Positions 38,405 to 49,990 of a DNA stretch of 64,000 nt are shown here, one piece after another. The DNA comes from Microcebus murinus (Eukaryota > Chordata > Mammalia > Primates > Cheirogaleidae). How positions within the stretch are numbered: position 1 is the stretch's first letter; every line of letters starts with the position of its first letter. The DNA lies in the NCBI RefSeq assembly GCF_040939455.1, contig NC_134122.1, positions 34,204,001 through 34,268,000 of the forward strand, in the 5' to 3' direction. The position numbers were made by a program, and so were the translations under genes. The notes under the pieces are model-generated. The model made no database searches. It was not told where the DNA came from and worked only from the letters and a program-made list of their open reading frames with translations.

Positions 38405-38566
38405 TGGGCACAGTGCACACACCTGTAGTCCCAGCTGCTTGGAAGGCTGACACAGGAGTATGCTTAAGCCCAGGAGTGCAGGGCTATAGTGTGCAATGAT
38501 CGTGCCTGTGAATAGCCACTGCATTCCAACCTGAGCAATATAGTGAAACTCCCATCTCTTGGGGGA
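38405..38566 (+). mobile_element. FRAM (free right Alu monomer)
   Basis: A single monomer from 'ctgggcacagtgcacacacc' to 'gtgaaactcccatctctt'. It keeps 'gtgcctgtgaatagccactgc', the 7SL-derived 3' piece that dimeric Alus have lost. This marks it as an early 7SL-derived monomer rather than half of an Alu dimer. Confidence 0.82.
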
Positions 38567-39636
38567 AAAAGAAAAGGTAAAATCATGACTCTCATACATT
38601 ATAAAATTTATATATTTAAAAAATTGTATTATAACCAATGCAAAGGAAAATGAAAAGAAAAACCACAGTTATAGGTTAGGAATATTGACATGAATGTGCA
38701 AATAGTGGCAGAACTGGCTTCAAAGGAAGTCAGTTGAGCCTCTCCCTGACAGGGCAGAAGTCAAAGCATCGTTATAAACAATATTTATTTTCGCATTACT
38801 ATCACTTACCTATAACTTCCCGAGTTGTAAAATAGTTCCTATGGAATCAGAAAATGGTAAGGCTGAGGAGTATGCTACAGACGGTGCATTGTGTTCCCTT
38901 GAAGCACAAATATATACCTGTATGATGAAAAATAGTCTCAAAGAAAAGTTTGTTTTCATTAAATTTGGCCTGATTATTTATGTGGGAATACCAAGAGTGT
39001 TAATTTAGTATATAAGCCCTTTAAAGTTTGTTTTGTTGAATATTTTTACAAGGAATCTCATACTGCATTTTTAAAAGTCTTTGTTATTTGCTGTCCTGAG
39101 ACTGAAAAGCCAAGCCTAAGAAACTCTCTTCCTCCTCTAGTACCTACAAATTTGGATGAATTTCTTTCTTCTTGAGGTTCCCAAAATGTCCCAGTAGCTT
39201 GATAGGAAGTGATCTTCCTTCCCATCTGTGCAGGACCTTCTAAAACTAGGCACCAGGTTAATTTTCTGGGAGGGTTTTATAAGTAATGATTCTGTAAAGT
39301 CACCCTTAATTCCTTGTGATACACATGATTAAATGAGCATTACTCACATATACATTTAAGAGAAGGTCTTCAAATTTTTTTATATCATCTTGGTAAATTA
39401 GGAAGACCGATTCTAATGTAATCTATATATATATAGCTACATTAGGATGAAATGTAAGAAGACATAGAGTTTCTGAATTCTGGTGAGTCAGTGAGAATAA
39501 GATCATTTAAAACTATTTCAGTGTATAAAAGCAAAATTGCTACAGGTTATAGATAGCTTAAGAAAAATGAGAAAACTTTTCCTTATATACACAGAAAATA
39601 GAACTTTTTTTTTCTGTTTCCTATATTTACTGATTC
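38567..39636. other. Intronic sequence, nothing firm
   Basis: Single-copy-looking. A weak AT palindrome lies at 39412-39446 (ctaatgta...tacattag). Confidence 0.5.
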
Positions 39637-39945
39637 TTTTTTTTATTTTTATTTTTTAAATTTCAGCATATTATGGGGGAACAGATTTTAAGGTTTCAAT
39701 AAATGCCCATTCCCCCCTTCCCCCCCACAAGTCTGAGTCTCCAGCATGACCATCCGCCAGATGGTGCACATCTCACTCATTATATATATATATACCCGCC
39801 CCCCTCCCCCCTCCCACCTGCCCAATACCCTATTACTGTAGTATCTGTGTGTCCACTTAGGTGCTGCTCAGTTAATACCAATTTGCTGGTGAGTATATGT
39901 GGTGCTTGTTTTTCCATTCTTGGGAAACTTCACAAAGAAAAGAGA
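39637..39945 (-). mobile_element. L1 3' end (lineage-type 3'UTR), antisense
   Basis: T-rich tail, then 'tttcagcatattatggggga', C-rich 3'UTR text, and 'agttaataccaatttgctgg' plus 'tggtgcttgtttttccattc'. These last phrases recur at 63390-63440 in the second copy, so both are the same L1 lineage. Only the last ~300 bp is present. Confidence 0.85.
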
Positions 39946-40459
39946 ACTTTAAAATAATGTCAACAATATTCAAAGAAAAAACAATAGTCTTTATCAGTTC
40001 ATTCAGTATAATTAATTCATGCTCCACTGCATCTTGGGTTATTAATCTCATAAATTCTTCTCATGAAATTCTTGACTAAAAAGAGTTGTGGAAATCCTGA
40101 CACAGCCCATTGTCTGGTCTTAAAGTTGTTTAAGCAATAACATCAGAAGCCTATACCCAAAAGTCTGTTCTTTGAAGTCTTAGTTATTTGAAGTACCTGG
40201 TACAGTCCTTTACCTTGGGGGCTCTGAGACGATGTTTCTTTGTTGAGGACCATAACTGGCCTATCCTGTGGCTGAATACATAGCTTTTATGGAAACATCA
40301 GAGGGAAATAGAAAATTATGTATAAATGGCTGTGGTTAATTTATCACTTATACATTTTTTAAAGTAAAAAATCTGATGAGAGTTCATAGCAAGAATAATG
40401 TAAGAAGGAAATGTGGTTATTTCTGTGGCATACAAAGGAAGCTAATAAAAATAATTTTT
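39946..40459. other. Intronic sequence, nothing recognised
   Basis: No gene or repeat seen. Confidence 0.5.
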
Positions 40460-40731
40460 TTCACTTTGGGAGGCTGAAGCGGAAGGATTGCTTGAGGCCA
40501 GGACTTCAAGAATAGCCTCCATAACATAGTGAGACCCCCATCCCTACAAACGTACAAAAAATTAACTGGGTGTGCTAGTACACACCTGTAGTCCTAGTTA
40601 CTTGAGAGTCTGAGGTAAGAGCATTGCTTGAACTCAGGAGTTTGAGGCTGCAGTGAGCTGAACAGAGTGAGAGAGACCTTGTCTCAAAAAAAAAAAAAAA
40701 AAGAAAGAAAAAGAAAGAAAAGAAAAGACAG
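40460..40731 (+). mobile_element. Alu, slightly 5'-truncated
   Basis: Starts at 'cactttgggaggctgaagcgg' without the first ~35 bp. Both arms are present but part of the right arm before 'aacagagtgagagagacc' is deleted. An A/AAAG-rich tail ends it. Confidence 0.88.
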
Positions 40732-41159
40732 TTTTAAACAAAACTGTAAACAAGCCCATTGAGGCTGCTAAGATTTTAACATATTTCATTGCTTTTCAGG
40801 GTTAGGTGCTATAAGCCAAGGCAAATAAAACTCACTTTCCATGTTTTATTCTCATTATGCTCTTTCATATATTGGAACAAACTGACACTTTACATCAAGA
40901 CTGATCTTATACAATGTGTTCATTATTGCCAGTTTGAAATGAATCAGTAAATAAACATTTAAATTTTTTTAGTTCCAATTTTCAGTGCTGTAAACACATA
41001 TAGGTATAACCCACATACTCTCATAGATTCAAAATAAGCTAATTGAGATCTTCAATAAGTTGTAAGAGTGAAAGTTATCTGGAAACCAAAAATCTTCAGA
41101 AACACTGCTTTAGAACAAAAGTGCTATTTTCCTGGAAAACAGGAGCACATACAGAATTA
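40732..41159. other. Intronic sequence, nothing recognised
   Basis: Single-copy-looking sequence up to the TA target of the mariner element. Confidence 0.5.
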
Positions 41160-41161
41160 TA

Positions 41162-41750
41162 CAAGGTCTATCTGGAAAGTATCCAGCCATTGTTAATATT
41201 AACTATGGTAAAAATGGTTTGTGCGACATCAGTGTACCTGCAACAAGGAGTGTGGACTGTAACATACATGTGTGAACAATGACAGCTTCACTGTGTTAGT
41301 CAGTGGGGCCCTAGACAATGTTGAGTGAGCATGTGTACTGTATGGCCATCACGTTCAAAATGACTGAGCAAGTAGAGCAACGAATCTACATCAAATTTTT
41401 TATTAAGCTTGAACATTCCTCTACAGAAACTATTTTGGATAATTCAGAAGGCCTTTGGGGACAATGCAATGAGTGTGGCACAAATAAAAGTATAGCAGAA
41501 ACACTTCAAAGATGGTCGAGAATCTCTTGGAAGTGATCCATGATATGGAAAACCTGCAGCAATCAGAACACCTGAGAAAGGTGAATGTGTATGGGTTAAG
41601 AGACGCTGGGAGAACTGTGTGAGGTCCTAAGTGTCTGCTTTGAAGGGGACTGAGGAGTCATTGTCCTATGCACCATGTTTCTTGTATCTTCTTCAATAAA
41701 TGTTTCTATTTTTCACATTACATGGGTGGATACTTTCTGGACAGACCTCA
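41162..41750 (+). mobile_element. Mariner-family DNA transposon, internally deleted
   Basis: A 589-bp element flanked by TA (41160-41161 and 41751-41752), the Tc1/mariner target. The ends form an inverted repeat: 5' CAAGGTCTATCTGGAAAGTATCC against TGAGGTCTGTCCAGAAAGTATCC read inward from the 3' end (18 of 23 match). From 41360 it encodes a mariner transposase N-terminus (MTEQVEQRIYIKFFIKLE). A frame change follows, then AFGDNAMSVAQIK, an in-frame TAG, and KHFKDGRESLGSDP. The catalytic domain is deleted; the 3' non-coding end remains. It cannot encode a transposase. Confidence 0.9.
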
Positions 41751-41752
41751 TA

Positions 41753-42849
41753 TTTCTCTGAAGCTATTGCTCCTAGATATAATGCTTCTCTATAGATTAT
41801 AAAAATATAAAGAACAAACGGGAAATATTTTAAATTATGATTAATGTTTCAGTATTCTTTTTTAATTAGAAATGGCCTAGGTATCCAGTGAATATCCATT
41901 AATTAACTCAATATCAGTCGAAGGTTTAGATTACTTAAAAATCTTAGAAATTTTGCTCAAGCTTAAATATCATTACTGTTGAAATAAAGTTTATTAAAAT
42001 ATTGATTCAGTTTGGTCAGACAAACCATAAAGACAAACAAACATAAATCTCAAAATAAAATAGAAATAATGCTAGCTTATTTGATGAGTAAAGCTGTGTG
42101 TGTGTGTGTGTGTGTGTGTGTGTCTGTGTAGTAGTAGTAGTAGTAGTAGACGACTATCCCAAGTAGGGTTAAAATGTAGACTCATGCTTAACACTGGTAA
42201 ATCAAAGATAATATAGCTGCTTTTATTAAGCCAAAATATATTAATCTAATCTTGTTTGGTAAAGTTTTACCTAAATTAAGTGAACATCAGTTTGTAAAAT
42301 GTTTCTGAGGTGGTTTACTTAAGAATTTATTTTTTTATTTAGTGTATTTAGAGTTTTAGAAATTTAGTTTTCTTGTATTCTGGGAATTTTAGGAACATTT
42401 CATTTTTATAAGTACTTATATTCAATAGGCCGTTTGGAACAAAACTCCTTTAGTTTAGAGACTTTATAATCTCATTAGTAATACCATTTGGAGGTAGGAA
42501 AACATTACACATACACAATGAAAGGTACAGGCCTTTCTTAATTATAAATCCTCAGACCTACAGATAGAGAGCTTATAGCTCCAATTCTAGAATTTCACCC
42601 ATACGTCAAGAGTAAACACAGAAACACAAAAAACTCACTAGTTCAAATTGCAAAGCACTATTCTTCCCAGTGGGGACATTTTTTCTGAATTATTTGAGCT
42701 CAAAACAGATAACTAGACATAAAGACTAAGCAGACGAAAATTTCTATTGTTTAAGTGTTTTAAATGATAGAAATACACTTAATGTGTGGCACATTTCTTA
42801 CTTAAGCTTTTCTATGTTAAACTGTACATTTGTAGTTAGCATGTTCATT
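41753..42849. other. Intronic sequence with a compound microsatellite
   Basis: Single-copy-looking apart from the (GT)n(AGT)n tract at 42096-42150. Confidence 0.55.
42096..42150. repeat. (GT)n(AGT)n compound microsatellite
   Basis: About 13-15 GT units, a TC interruption, then about seven AGT/GTA units. Likely length-polymorphic. Confidence 0.93.
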
Positions 42850-43000
42850 CTCATTGATAAATTCAACAGATGTGTACCAGCCTTCTTCTCTTTTGAGTTC
42901 TGTGAATACAGCAGCAGTAAATAAAACAAAGTCTCTGTTTGCATGACACTTAGTCAGATTAGTTTATAATATGCTAGGTGATGATAAGTATCTAAAGAAA
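42850..43000 (-). mobile_element. LINE L2 3' end, antisense
   Basis: 'aaattcaacagatgtgtaccag', 'cagcagtaaataaaacaaagtctctg' and 'tatgctaggtgatgataagt' are antisense L2. Confidence 0.65.
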
Positions 43001-43019
43001 AGTGGTCATAAAAAGACTT

Positions 43020-44424
43020 GAGCTTTCAGCCAGCAATAAGAGGGACTGAATTTATTGTCCTATCAGAAACAACCAATGGGGAAAAAATGACAAAATATAT
43101 GAAACAGTGGCTCACAAGACAGTGGACATAAAGCAGTGAAGGTCAATGATCCCTGAGAGACAGTAAACAAACAGTGATCCCTGTGATTGTCCCAGCTCAC
43201 TGCCTTGAAAGAGTTTCAGGCCTCCATGCAGGGCAGAGGGAACTCAAGGGTAGGAGAAAAGAGTGAGAATCTAGGAAGAACCAGGTACCAAGAATCCATA
43301 GGAATAGTACAAGAGAGGAGGAAGCTGCACAGAGAAAAGAACCACATAGATCTTCAGAGGATTGCTCTTAGTTATTCAGCAGAGAGTTAATTGACTCATG
43401 CATTTGAGCATACTTACCTGAGGTGTGGGAAAGAACCATCCAAAAGGATTAGAGAGAGTAATGCCTCACTCTTCACACTAGCCAGGAACAGTACCCATTC
43501 CCACCAGAGAGTTTGGAAAACCACTTGATTCTTGAGGGATTCAATCACTTTCATTGCAGGGTCTTGCCCCTCAGTGTTGAGAAATAATTAGCTTTTGATT
43601 GAGCAATGCTCCAGTCCCTCCTAACACATTTTAAAAATAAGATATGTTGATATCAAACTATTTTCAAGAAACGACGGAATTCTAGAATCATTGTGTAGCA
43701 TCAATTAAGAATTACCAGGCCCGCAGGGAACCAAGAGAATATGACCTGCTTAATGAGAAGAAAATCAGTCAATCAGTCAAAACTGACCCAGAACTGATAA
43801 AGATGTTAGAATTAACAGACAAGGATATTTTAAAAGTTATATTTCATGTGTTCAAAAAGTTAAATAGTATGAGAGCACAATTGAACTTCTAGAATAAATA
43901 CTATAAGGTATGAGATATAAAATATATAGGGTTAACAATAGATTGGACATTGCAGGAGAAAAAAAATAATGAACTTGAAGTCATAGTAATAGAAACTGTC
44001 CAAAATGGGACACAAAAAGAATAGAGAATTTAAAAATTAAGTAGATTATCATTGAGCCGTGTGACAACTTTATATAGCCTAATATGTGTAATTGGGGGCT
44101 CCAAAGGAGAGTGGAGAAAGAAGACAAAAATATTTAGAGAAATAATATCTGAAAGAATTTCAAATTTGATGAAAACCATTAACCCAGAGATTTGAATATA
44201 AGAAATATGAAGAAAATTACACCAAGATATATTGTAATCAGGTTTCTCAAAATCATTGAGAAGGGGGAGGTATAATTGCAGAGGAGCAAAAATAAGAATG
44301 ACAACAGATTTCTTGTCTGAAAAAATGCAAGCAAAAAAAATACAGCAACATCTTAAAAGTACTGAAAAATTATTGCCAACCTGAAATTGTATACCCAGTA
44401 CAAAAGAGGAGGAATATATATTTC
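43020..44424 (+). mobile_element. Old L1M/HAL1-type LINE: 5'UTR and ORF1 region
   Basis: From about 43780 the text follows the old L1 ORF1 region in sense order: 'gttagaattaacagacaagga', 'gaacttgaagtcatagtaatagaaac', 'tatgtgtaattgggggctcc', 'gatttcttgtctgaaaaaatg', 'ttgtatacccagtac'. The upstream part (43020-43780) resembles the matching 5'UTR and is less certain. No open ORF1 remains. Confidence 0.65.
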
Positions 44425-45405
44425 AAAAGACAGTGAAAAGATAATCTGCAGGCTAGGAGGAAATATTTGTAAAGTGTATATCTGATAAAGGACTTATATC
44501 TAGAATATATAAAGAAATCTCAATAATCAGTAGTAAGAAATCAGTCCAGTTCAGAAATGGGCAAAAGATTTGAACAGACACATCACTAAAGAAGGTATAC
44601 AGATGACAAATAAGCACATGGAAAAGATGCTCTATATCTTTAGTCATTACATAAAAGCAAATTAAAATCACACTGATAAAACACTACACACCTCTTTAAA
44701 TGGCTTAAAATGAAAATGACCATAGCAAGTGTTCATGAGGGTGTTGAAGAACTAGAATTCCTGTACACCACTGGTGGGAATATAAAATGGTACAACCATA
44801 TATTCTGGTTTCTTTTCAGATTGTATAAATCTTTCACCTTTTAAAATGGTGCAACCACTTTGGAAAACAGTTTGGGAATTTCCTTCCACTCCTAGGTTTT
44901 TACCCAAAAGAAAGTACACATCCATGCAAAAAGTTTACATGAATGTTCATAATAGTTTTATATGTAGTAGCCAATAATTGGAAATTTCCCAAGTGTCCAT
45001 TATCAATTTAATGAATGAATAATTTGGTATATCCATACAACAGAATACTACAAGGAACAAACAGCATGGATTAATGTCAAAATAATTATGTTAAGTGAAA
45101 AAAACTAAACAAAAAAGAGTATATACTATATGGTTCCAATTTATTAAAAATGCTAGAAAATGCCAATGAATCTGCAGTAACGTAAAGTAGATCTCTGGTT
45201 ACCTGGAGAGATAGGTGTAGAAGATTGAGAGGAAAGGATTATGAAGGACCATAAATAAGCTTTTGTAGGTAATGGATATCTGCATTGTCAAGATTATGAG
45301 GATGATTTCCCAGATGTATCACATGTCAAAATTTATCAAATTCTATACTTTAAATATGTACAATTTATTAGATTTCATTTATACTTTAATAAAGCTGTCT
45401 TTTAA
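44425..45405 (+). mobile_element. L1 ORF2 3' end and 3'UTR, joined directly to the ORF1 block
   Basis: Sense L1: 'ggacttatatctagaatata', 'cagttcagaaatgggcaaaag', 'ggaaaacagtttgg', 'tggtatatccatacaacagaa', ending near 'catttatactttaataaagc'. Most of ORF2 is missing between this and the preceding block. The element is either an internally deleted L1 or two adjacent copies. It carries a small duplicated-site insertion at 44782-44857. Confidence 0.8.
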
Positions 45406-45559
45406 ATCAAACAAACAAAAAACCTACTTCCCTGATGTTTGTAATGCCCTGGTATTTGTCTCTACCTTTTCCTATTTACTGTGTTTTAAATACACCAGCC
45501 TGTTGTACACTAATACTTCTATCTTGGACAACTAAACACAAAAACTCACTCTGAAGAAT

Positions 45560-46080
45560 GTCAAAATGCATATTTTCATCAAAGAAATATCTCATGATCC
45601 TTTGTTAAATGTTCAGAGATTCATGATTGGGCTTTATGAAGCAAATGCATCCTGTTTTATAGAATTAGGGGAGAGAAAATGCATACAAAAGAGCCCAGTC
45701 CTTTTTTTTGGCTGCCTTTTATGTCAGAGCTCAAAATTGCTGTCTGATAAAATGTAGGCCACCAGATTGAATTACTTCATTGAACCACTGCTGTCCTCTG
45801 TTAATGGTAATTGCACAGATATAGCAGTCTTTCTCTGCAACATCTCAGATATTTACCTCCTACTGTTTTTCAATTCAAACCTTTGATGAAAATATTCCCA
45901 GTACTTCTTTAAAGCAGACATCCAACTGTCTTTCTTGACAAAAGCAAGGTCTCTAAATCAGATCCTGACAATTTGTGACACAGCAGTCTATCCAAATCAC
46001 CTTTTACCTATGTCACTATGTCATTTCCTGAAGAAAAAAGTGTCCATCAGATGAACAATTTCTGTAGGTTTGGGGGCTGT
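45560..46080. promoter_or_regulatory. Candidate conserved non-coding element
   Basis: Repeat-free, balanced composition. Includes 'ctcatgatcctttgttaaatg' with a SOX-type CTTTGTT and 'gttaatggtaattgcacag'. Conservation cannot be tested here. Confidence 0.3.
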
Positions 46081-46379
46081 AAGGTTGGTACGCCAGCAAA
46101 GATGGGAGAGGAAAGGGAAAATAATTTTTTCCTTTGATTTGAGTGGAAGGAATTCAGTGAGGGGTTGACCAGATCGAATAAGCAAAATAGAGGTTTTGCG
46201 TATTTTAAAGATACATTTTTATAGAAAGGAACCTTTAGGTATTTGGTTTTTTTAATATGGTAATGATTAAATTTGAATTTAATGATCTCTAAAAGCTACT
46301 TTTAGGTAGTGTAGCAGATTAATTTTTTTTTTAACTTTTTCTCTTAGGTTGCTTTAATATAACAATATTTGGCAGTTTA

Positions 46380-46720
46380 TTTTCTTCTCAGGGGCTCTGC
46401 TCAGTTTCTGGTTTACCTCCTGTCCTAAACTGAGCACAGTACATCTCCTCAAATAAAGGTTGTTGAAAACAATACCAGTGGCATGTATCATGATCAGCTT
46501 TCTCCATTTGACACTCAGTAGTGTGGTGGCAACAGTGAAGAGTATAATGAGATGCCAAACATGGTATTGAGCTCAGCTGTATCAGCCTCAGAGTGAAGCT
46601 CACTGTTGTTATCTCTTTGGCTATCGTTGATTTGACACTCCCCCCCCCCCCTTTTAGTACTAGAAGGGTGTAATTGATAATTGCTTTCTTGGATCAAATT
46701 GTAGCATCATATGTTTGAAT
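46380..46720. promoter_or_regulatory. Candidate conserved non-coding element
   Basis: Repeat-free block of higher complexity than its flanks, from 'gctctgctcagtttctgg' to 'gtgtaattgataattgctttc'. It contains the C12 run. Texture-based call only. Confidence 0.28.
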
Positions 46721-48851
46721 GATGGGTTAGCTTTAGGAGCTGTCTGAGCCCCTCCGGGGGCCTACTTTCCAGTTTTGGTGAGTGAGCAGCTGACAGCCCA
46801 GCAAGGACATTCCTTGCTGCCAGCCTGGTTTGGTTTGTCCCAAGTGGATGTTTCTTTTAGGAATGACCCTTGGAATGACATTTGCCCAGGAATGTTGCTG
46901 GATAGTGGCCTTCCTTGGAGACACTGTTATAATGGGATATTTCTCATTTAGAGTGGTTTCATCCAGGCAAGTCCTGTTCAACTCTGGGAGAACAATGAGC
47001 AAAACCATGGGCTAAACACTGGGGATAGTTTGATTTGGGAATAAGATATGTCTTAGAATCTGAGTGAGTTTTTTACTTTTGAGAAACAGTGAAATGCTCC
47101 TAAGAAGTTGGGGCCAGGAAATAGAAGGTAGAAATAAAAAATATTTTTTATTAAGTGTCTGACTGCATGGGCCCTTGAATGCAACTGGTCTTTACTTTGA
47201 TTGTGGCCCTAAAACATATTCAGGAGCAGAGTCCTTGAAAAGCCTTTGCCTTTATTAAGGGATCATGGAATTTTGATATTTAGAAGGAGAAAACTGGCAC
47301 TTTGTGCCAGTAAACCCTCTACTGATGACTGCTTGGCCTTTGTTTGTAATTCTCTTTCTTGATATCCTTCTTTCACTCTTCCCATCTTCATTTGAAATCC
47401 AAGGCTGTGAAGGGGCCTCCAGAAAAATAAATAATTATTGTTTGTCAAAGCATGGATCCCCAAATACCCAACTCCTGTTCCTTCCTTTGTGGTGGAATTC
47501 TCTAAACTGAAGCCTGGGTTTATACTCTATTAGGGTGCCATAGTATTCAGGAGTTCAGAAAGAAAAGGACTGGCCACCAGATCTATTTGGAGGAAAGAGA
47601 GGAACCAGTGTGGGTTCATTTGCAGAAGAATCACTTGCACCTGGAATAGAACCTCAACACAGAATATCACTATCTGGCAGGCAGGAAGTCAGTTTCTGGC
47701 TTGGTAGGGACATCTGAAGCATCCTGCTTGTGTTGTCTGCTAACATGTGGTTAGGGCTGACCTAATGTCTGACCTCATTGTCTCCATCCATAATTTCATC
47801 TCACCCGTTTTATAGAAAAATGGACACACGTGACAACCCCAGTGAACTTGCTTCTTGAAAATGCTATTCCCTCTTTCCCATATCACCTTTGACTCTCACA
47901 CACGGTCTCCTACTCTTGGCTCCTGTCTCTCATACTCCTCTCTCTGTTGACACAGAGGATGCAGTGTCCAAGAGATGTAGCAATGCCAATAAGAGCTAAA
48001 TGACTTGCAGCTGTTGGTGCCACCTGTGCTTATCAAATTTCAGCCAAAGCAGTCACTTTCCCAGAATGTCCTGTTTTAGGGAATTGGAAAGTGACTCAGT
48101 ATGGTGGCAGCAGTGGGCTGGATGGAGGAGAGAGCTTTTCCCTGGACCCCAGTGTGAGGACAAAATTGTGAAGTGGGATTGGAGGTGGTCCCAAATTCCC
48201 TCTTTTTGCATCTTCATGAGCTTAGAGGCAGCCCAAGAGATTTCTGAGTTGAGTCTTTGCTCTTTAAGTGAGTTAGGATAGAACTGTCATTTGCAATCTC
48301 TTATGAAGCTCCAGAACTGACAACTCCATAACCTACTCTGGTGGTTGTATAGTTGAGGATGCTTGTGTTTTCTTCAGTCTCCAGAAGATCTCTCTTCCAT
48401 TTATGTTCATTTTATTTTATTTAGGCATTTGTGTACTTAGGGAACAATTTCTAAGCTTTGTATGCCCACCTTTTAAAGTCCTTTGTATAATTTTGCAAAC
48501 ACAAATCAGATTAACATTTTAATTTAATCTGACTGCATTTTTCTATAATTTTCTAAGAATTTACTATATCTTAGTATTTTCTCTTCTCTGACAAATCATT
48601 CCTATTTTCAATCAGCTTTCATCACTTTTATATCTTGCCTGTTGTCTGGCATGTTTCTTTGTACACTCTCTTTTTCTTATTTTGGTTTGTTCATTCTTTT
48701 CACCTTCCTCTAGAGCATGTAATGACCCAGGCACTTCACAAGATCTGAGTATAGCTGAATGAAAGGTACAGTCTCTGGTCTTTAAGGGTTGGTATACCCA
48801 TGGGGACTTTGAATATTACACCTGGTGGAACTCTTCCTCATTTGAGAACTA

Positions 48852-49303
48852 CCGTGTTTCCCTGAAAATAAGACCTATCCATAAAATAAGCCCTAGCAGG
48901 ATTTCTAAGCATTTGAACAATATAAGCCCTACCCCAAAAATAAGACCTAGTGATGGGTGTGGCTACGCAGCATATCTGCAAAACCCATGCATTTCATCAC
49001 GGAGCTGTAAAGAAGACAAGCAGCCCTTCTCATCTGCCCCATGAGAGCTGTATTGCTGGACATGAGAGATTGAGCCCAATGGTTCTAAACAAAATAGAGT
49101 TGCAAGAAATTCAGAATGGAATTCAGGGTTTGGAGAGCTATCTTCCAGAAGAAGATGACTTAACTATATTTGAATAAATGTAGAGTGTTGTACCGTACTT
49201 AAAAACAAACAAACAAACAACACATCCCCTGAAAATAAGCCCTAGGGAGTCTTCTTGAGGAAAAATAAATATAAGACCCTGTCTTATTTTCGGGGAAACA
49301 CAG
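48852..49303. mobile_element. Tc1/mariner-like non-autonomous element
   Basis: A 452-bp element flanked by TA (48850-48851 and 49304-49305). Terminal inverted repeats are CCGTGTTTCCCTGAAAATAAGAC and, inward from the other end, CTGTGTTTCCCCGAAAATAAGAC (21 of 23 match). Sub-terminal ends repeat the 'aataag(a/c)c' theme ('aaaataagccctag' at both sides). The interior has a 75-codon open frame (48950-49177) ending in an acidic tail. I do not recognise it as a transposase. Confidence 0.85.
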
Positions 49304-49494
49304 TACCTCCTTAATGAATGCATGGCCTTATGAGGGGAGAGAGAACTTTGAAGCAGTTACCATGTGAGTGTGAAGTCTGTCTCAGGAATATCGCTGTACA
49401 AACTAGGAATGCCTGATCTGGTTCTTGGAGTAGGAGTGGAGGTCAGCCAGAGAAATAAAATGGTGTTGTGGAAAGGCCAAAAGGCTGCCTGATG

Positions 49495-49905
49495 CTTAAG
49501 GACCTGCAGGTATTTGGAATGCTCGGAAATCACAGGAGTGAGGTTAGGAAGGAACCAAATCACAAAGTCTTGGTGAGTCTTGTTAAAGAGTTTGCATTTT
49601 ATACTGAAAGTGATGGTGGGCCACTGAAGGATTTTACATTGTGGAGAAATTTAATTAGATTTGCATGTGTGAGATAGATTACGTAGTACTGTGGAAGATG
49701 AGTTTATAAGCATGAGATCGGGGGCAAACAAGATTCCAGAAAAAAATTATTATGATGACAGTGCGATTGGAAGAGAAGGGGGATTCAAGAGATAGGATAT
49801 AGATTTGACAGGACTAAATGTGACAGTGATCTGTAGAGAGATGAATGGCATGCCATCAAGGATGACTGCCAGGTGTCTGCTGTATTCAACCAAGTGAATG
49901 CTAGC
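49495..49905 (-). mobile_element. LINE L2, antisense, more 5' part
   Basis: 'gatggtgggccactgaagga', 'aatttaattagatttgca' and 'caaggatgactgccaggtgt' follow the antisense L2 body beyond the common 3' end. Confidence 0.7.
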
Positions 49906-49911
49906 ACAAGA

Positions 49912-49990
49912 GGCAGTATGGGATAGTGATTAAGAGCACATATTCAAGTTCTAGATCTGCCACTTCACTATTAAGTTAAATTTTGAACAT
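49912..49990 (+). mobile_element. MIR SINE, 5' part
   Basis: 'cagtatgggatagtgattaagagcaca' and 'ctagatctgccacttcact' match the MIR 5' region. It stops before the core end. Confidence 0.82.

Larger units (their letters stand above)
45406..48849. other. Single-copy intronic block
   Basis: No transposon recognised over 3.4 kb. Contains two candidate conserved blocks (45560-46080 and 46380-46720), a 12-base C-run (46640-46651) and no exon that I can support. Confidence 0.5.

Noticed and set aside
39412..39446. Imperfect AT palindrome ctaatgta...tacattag
   Set aside because: The core is an AT microsatellite, which makes such palindromes common by chance; not worth a separate finding.
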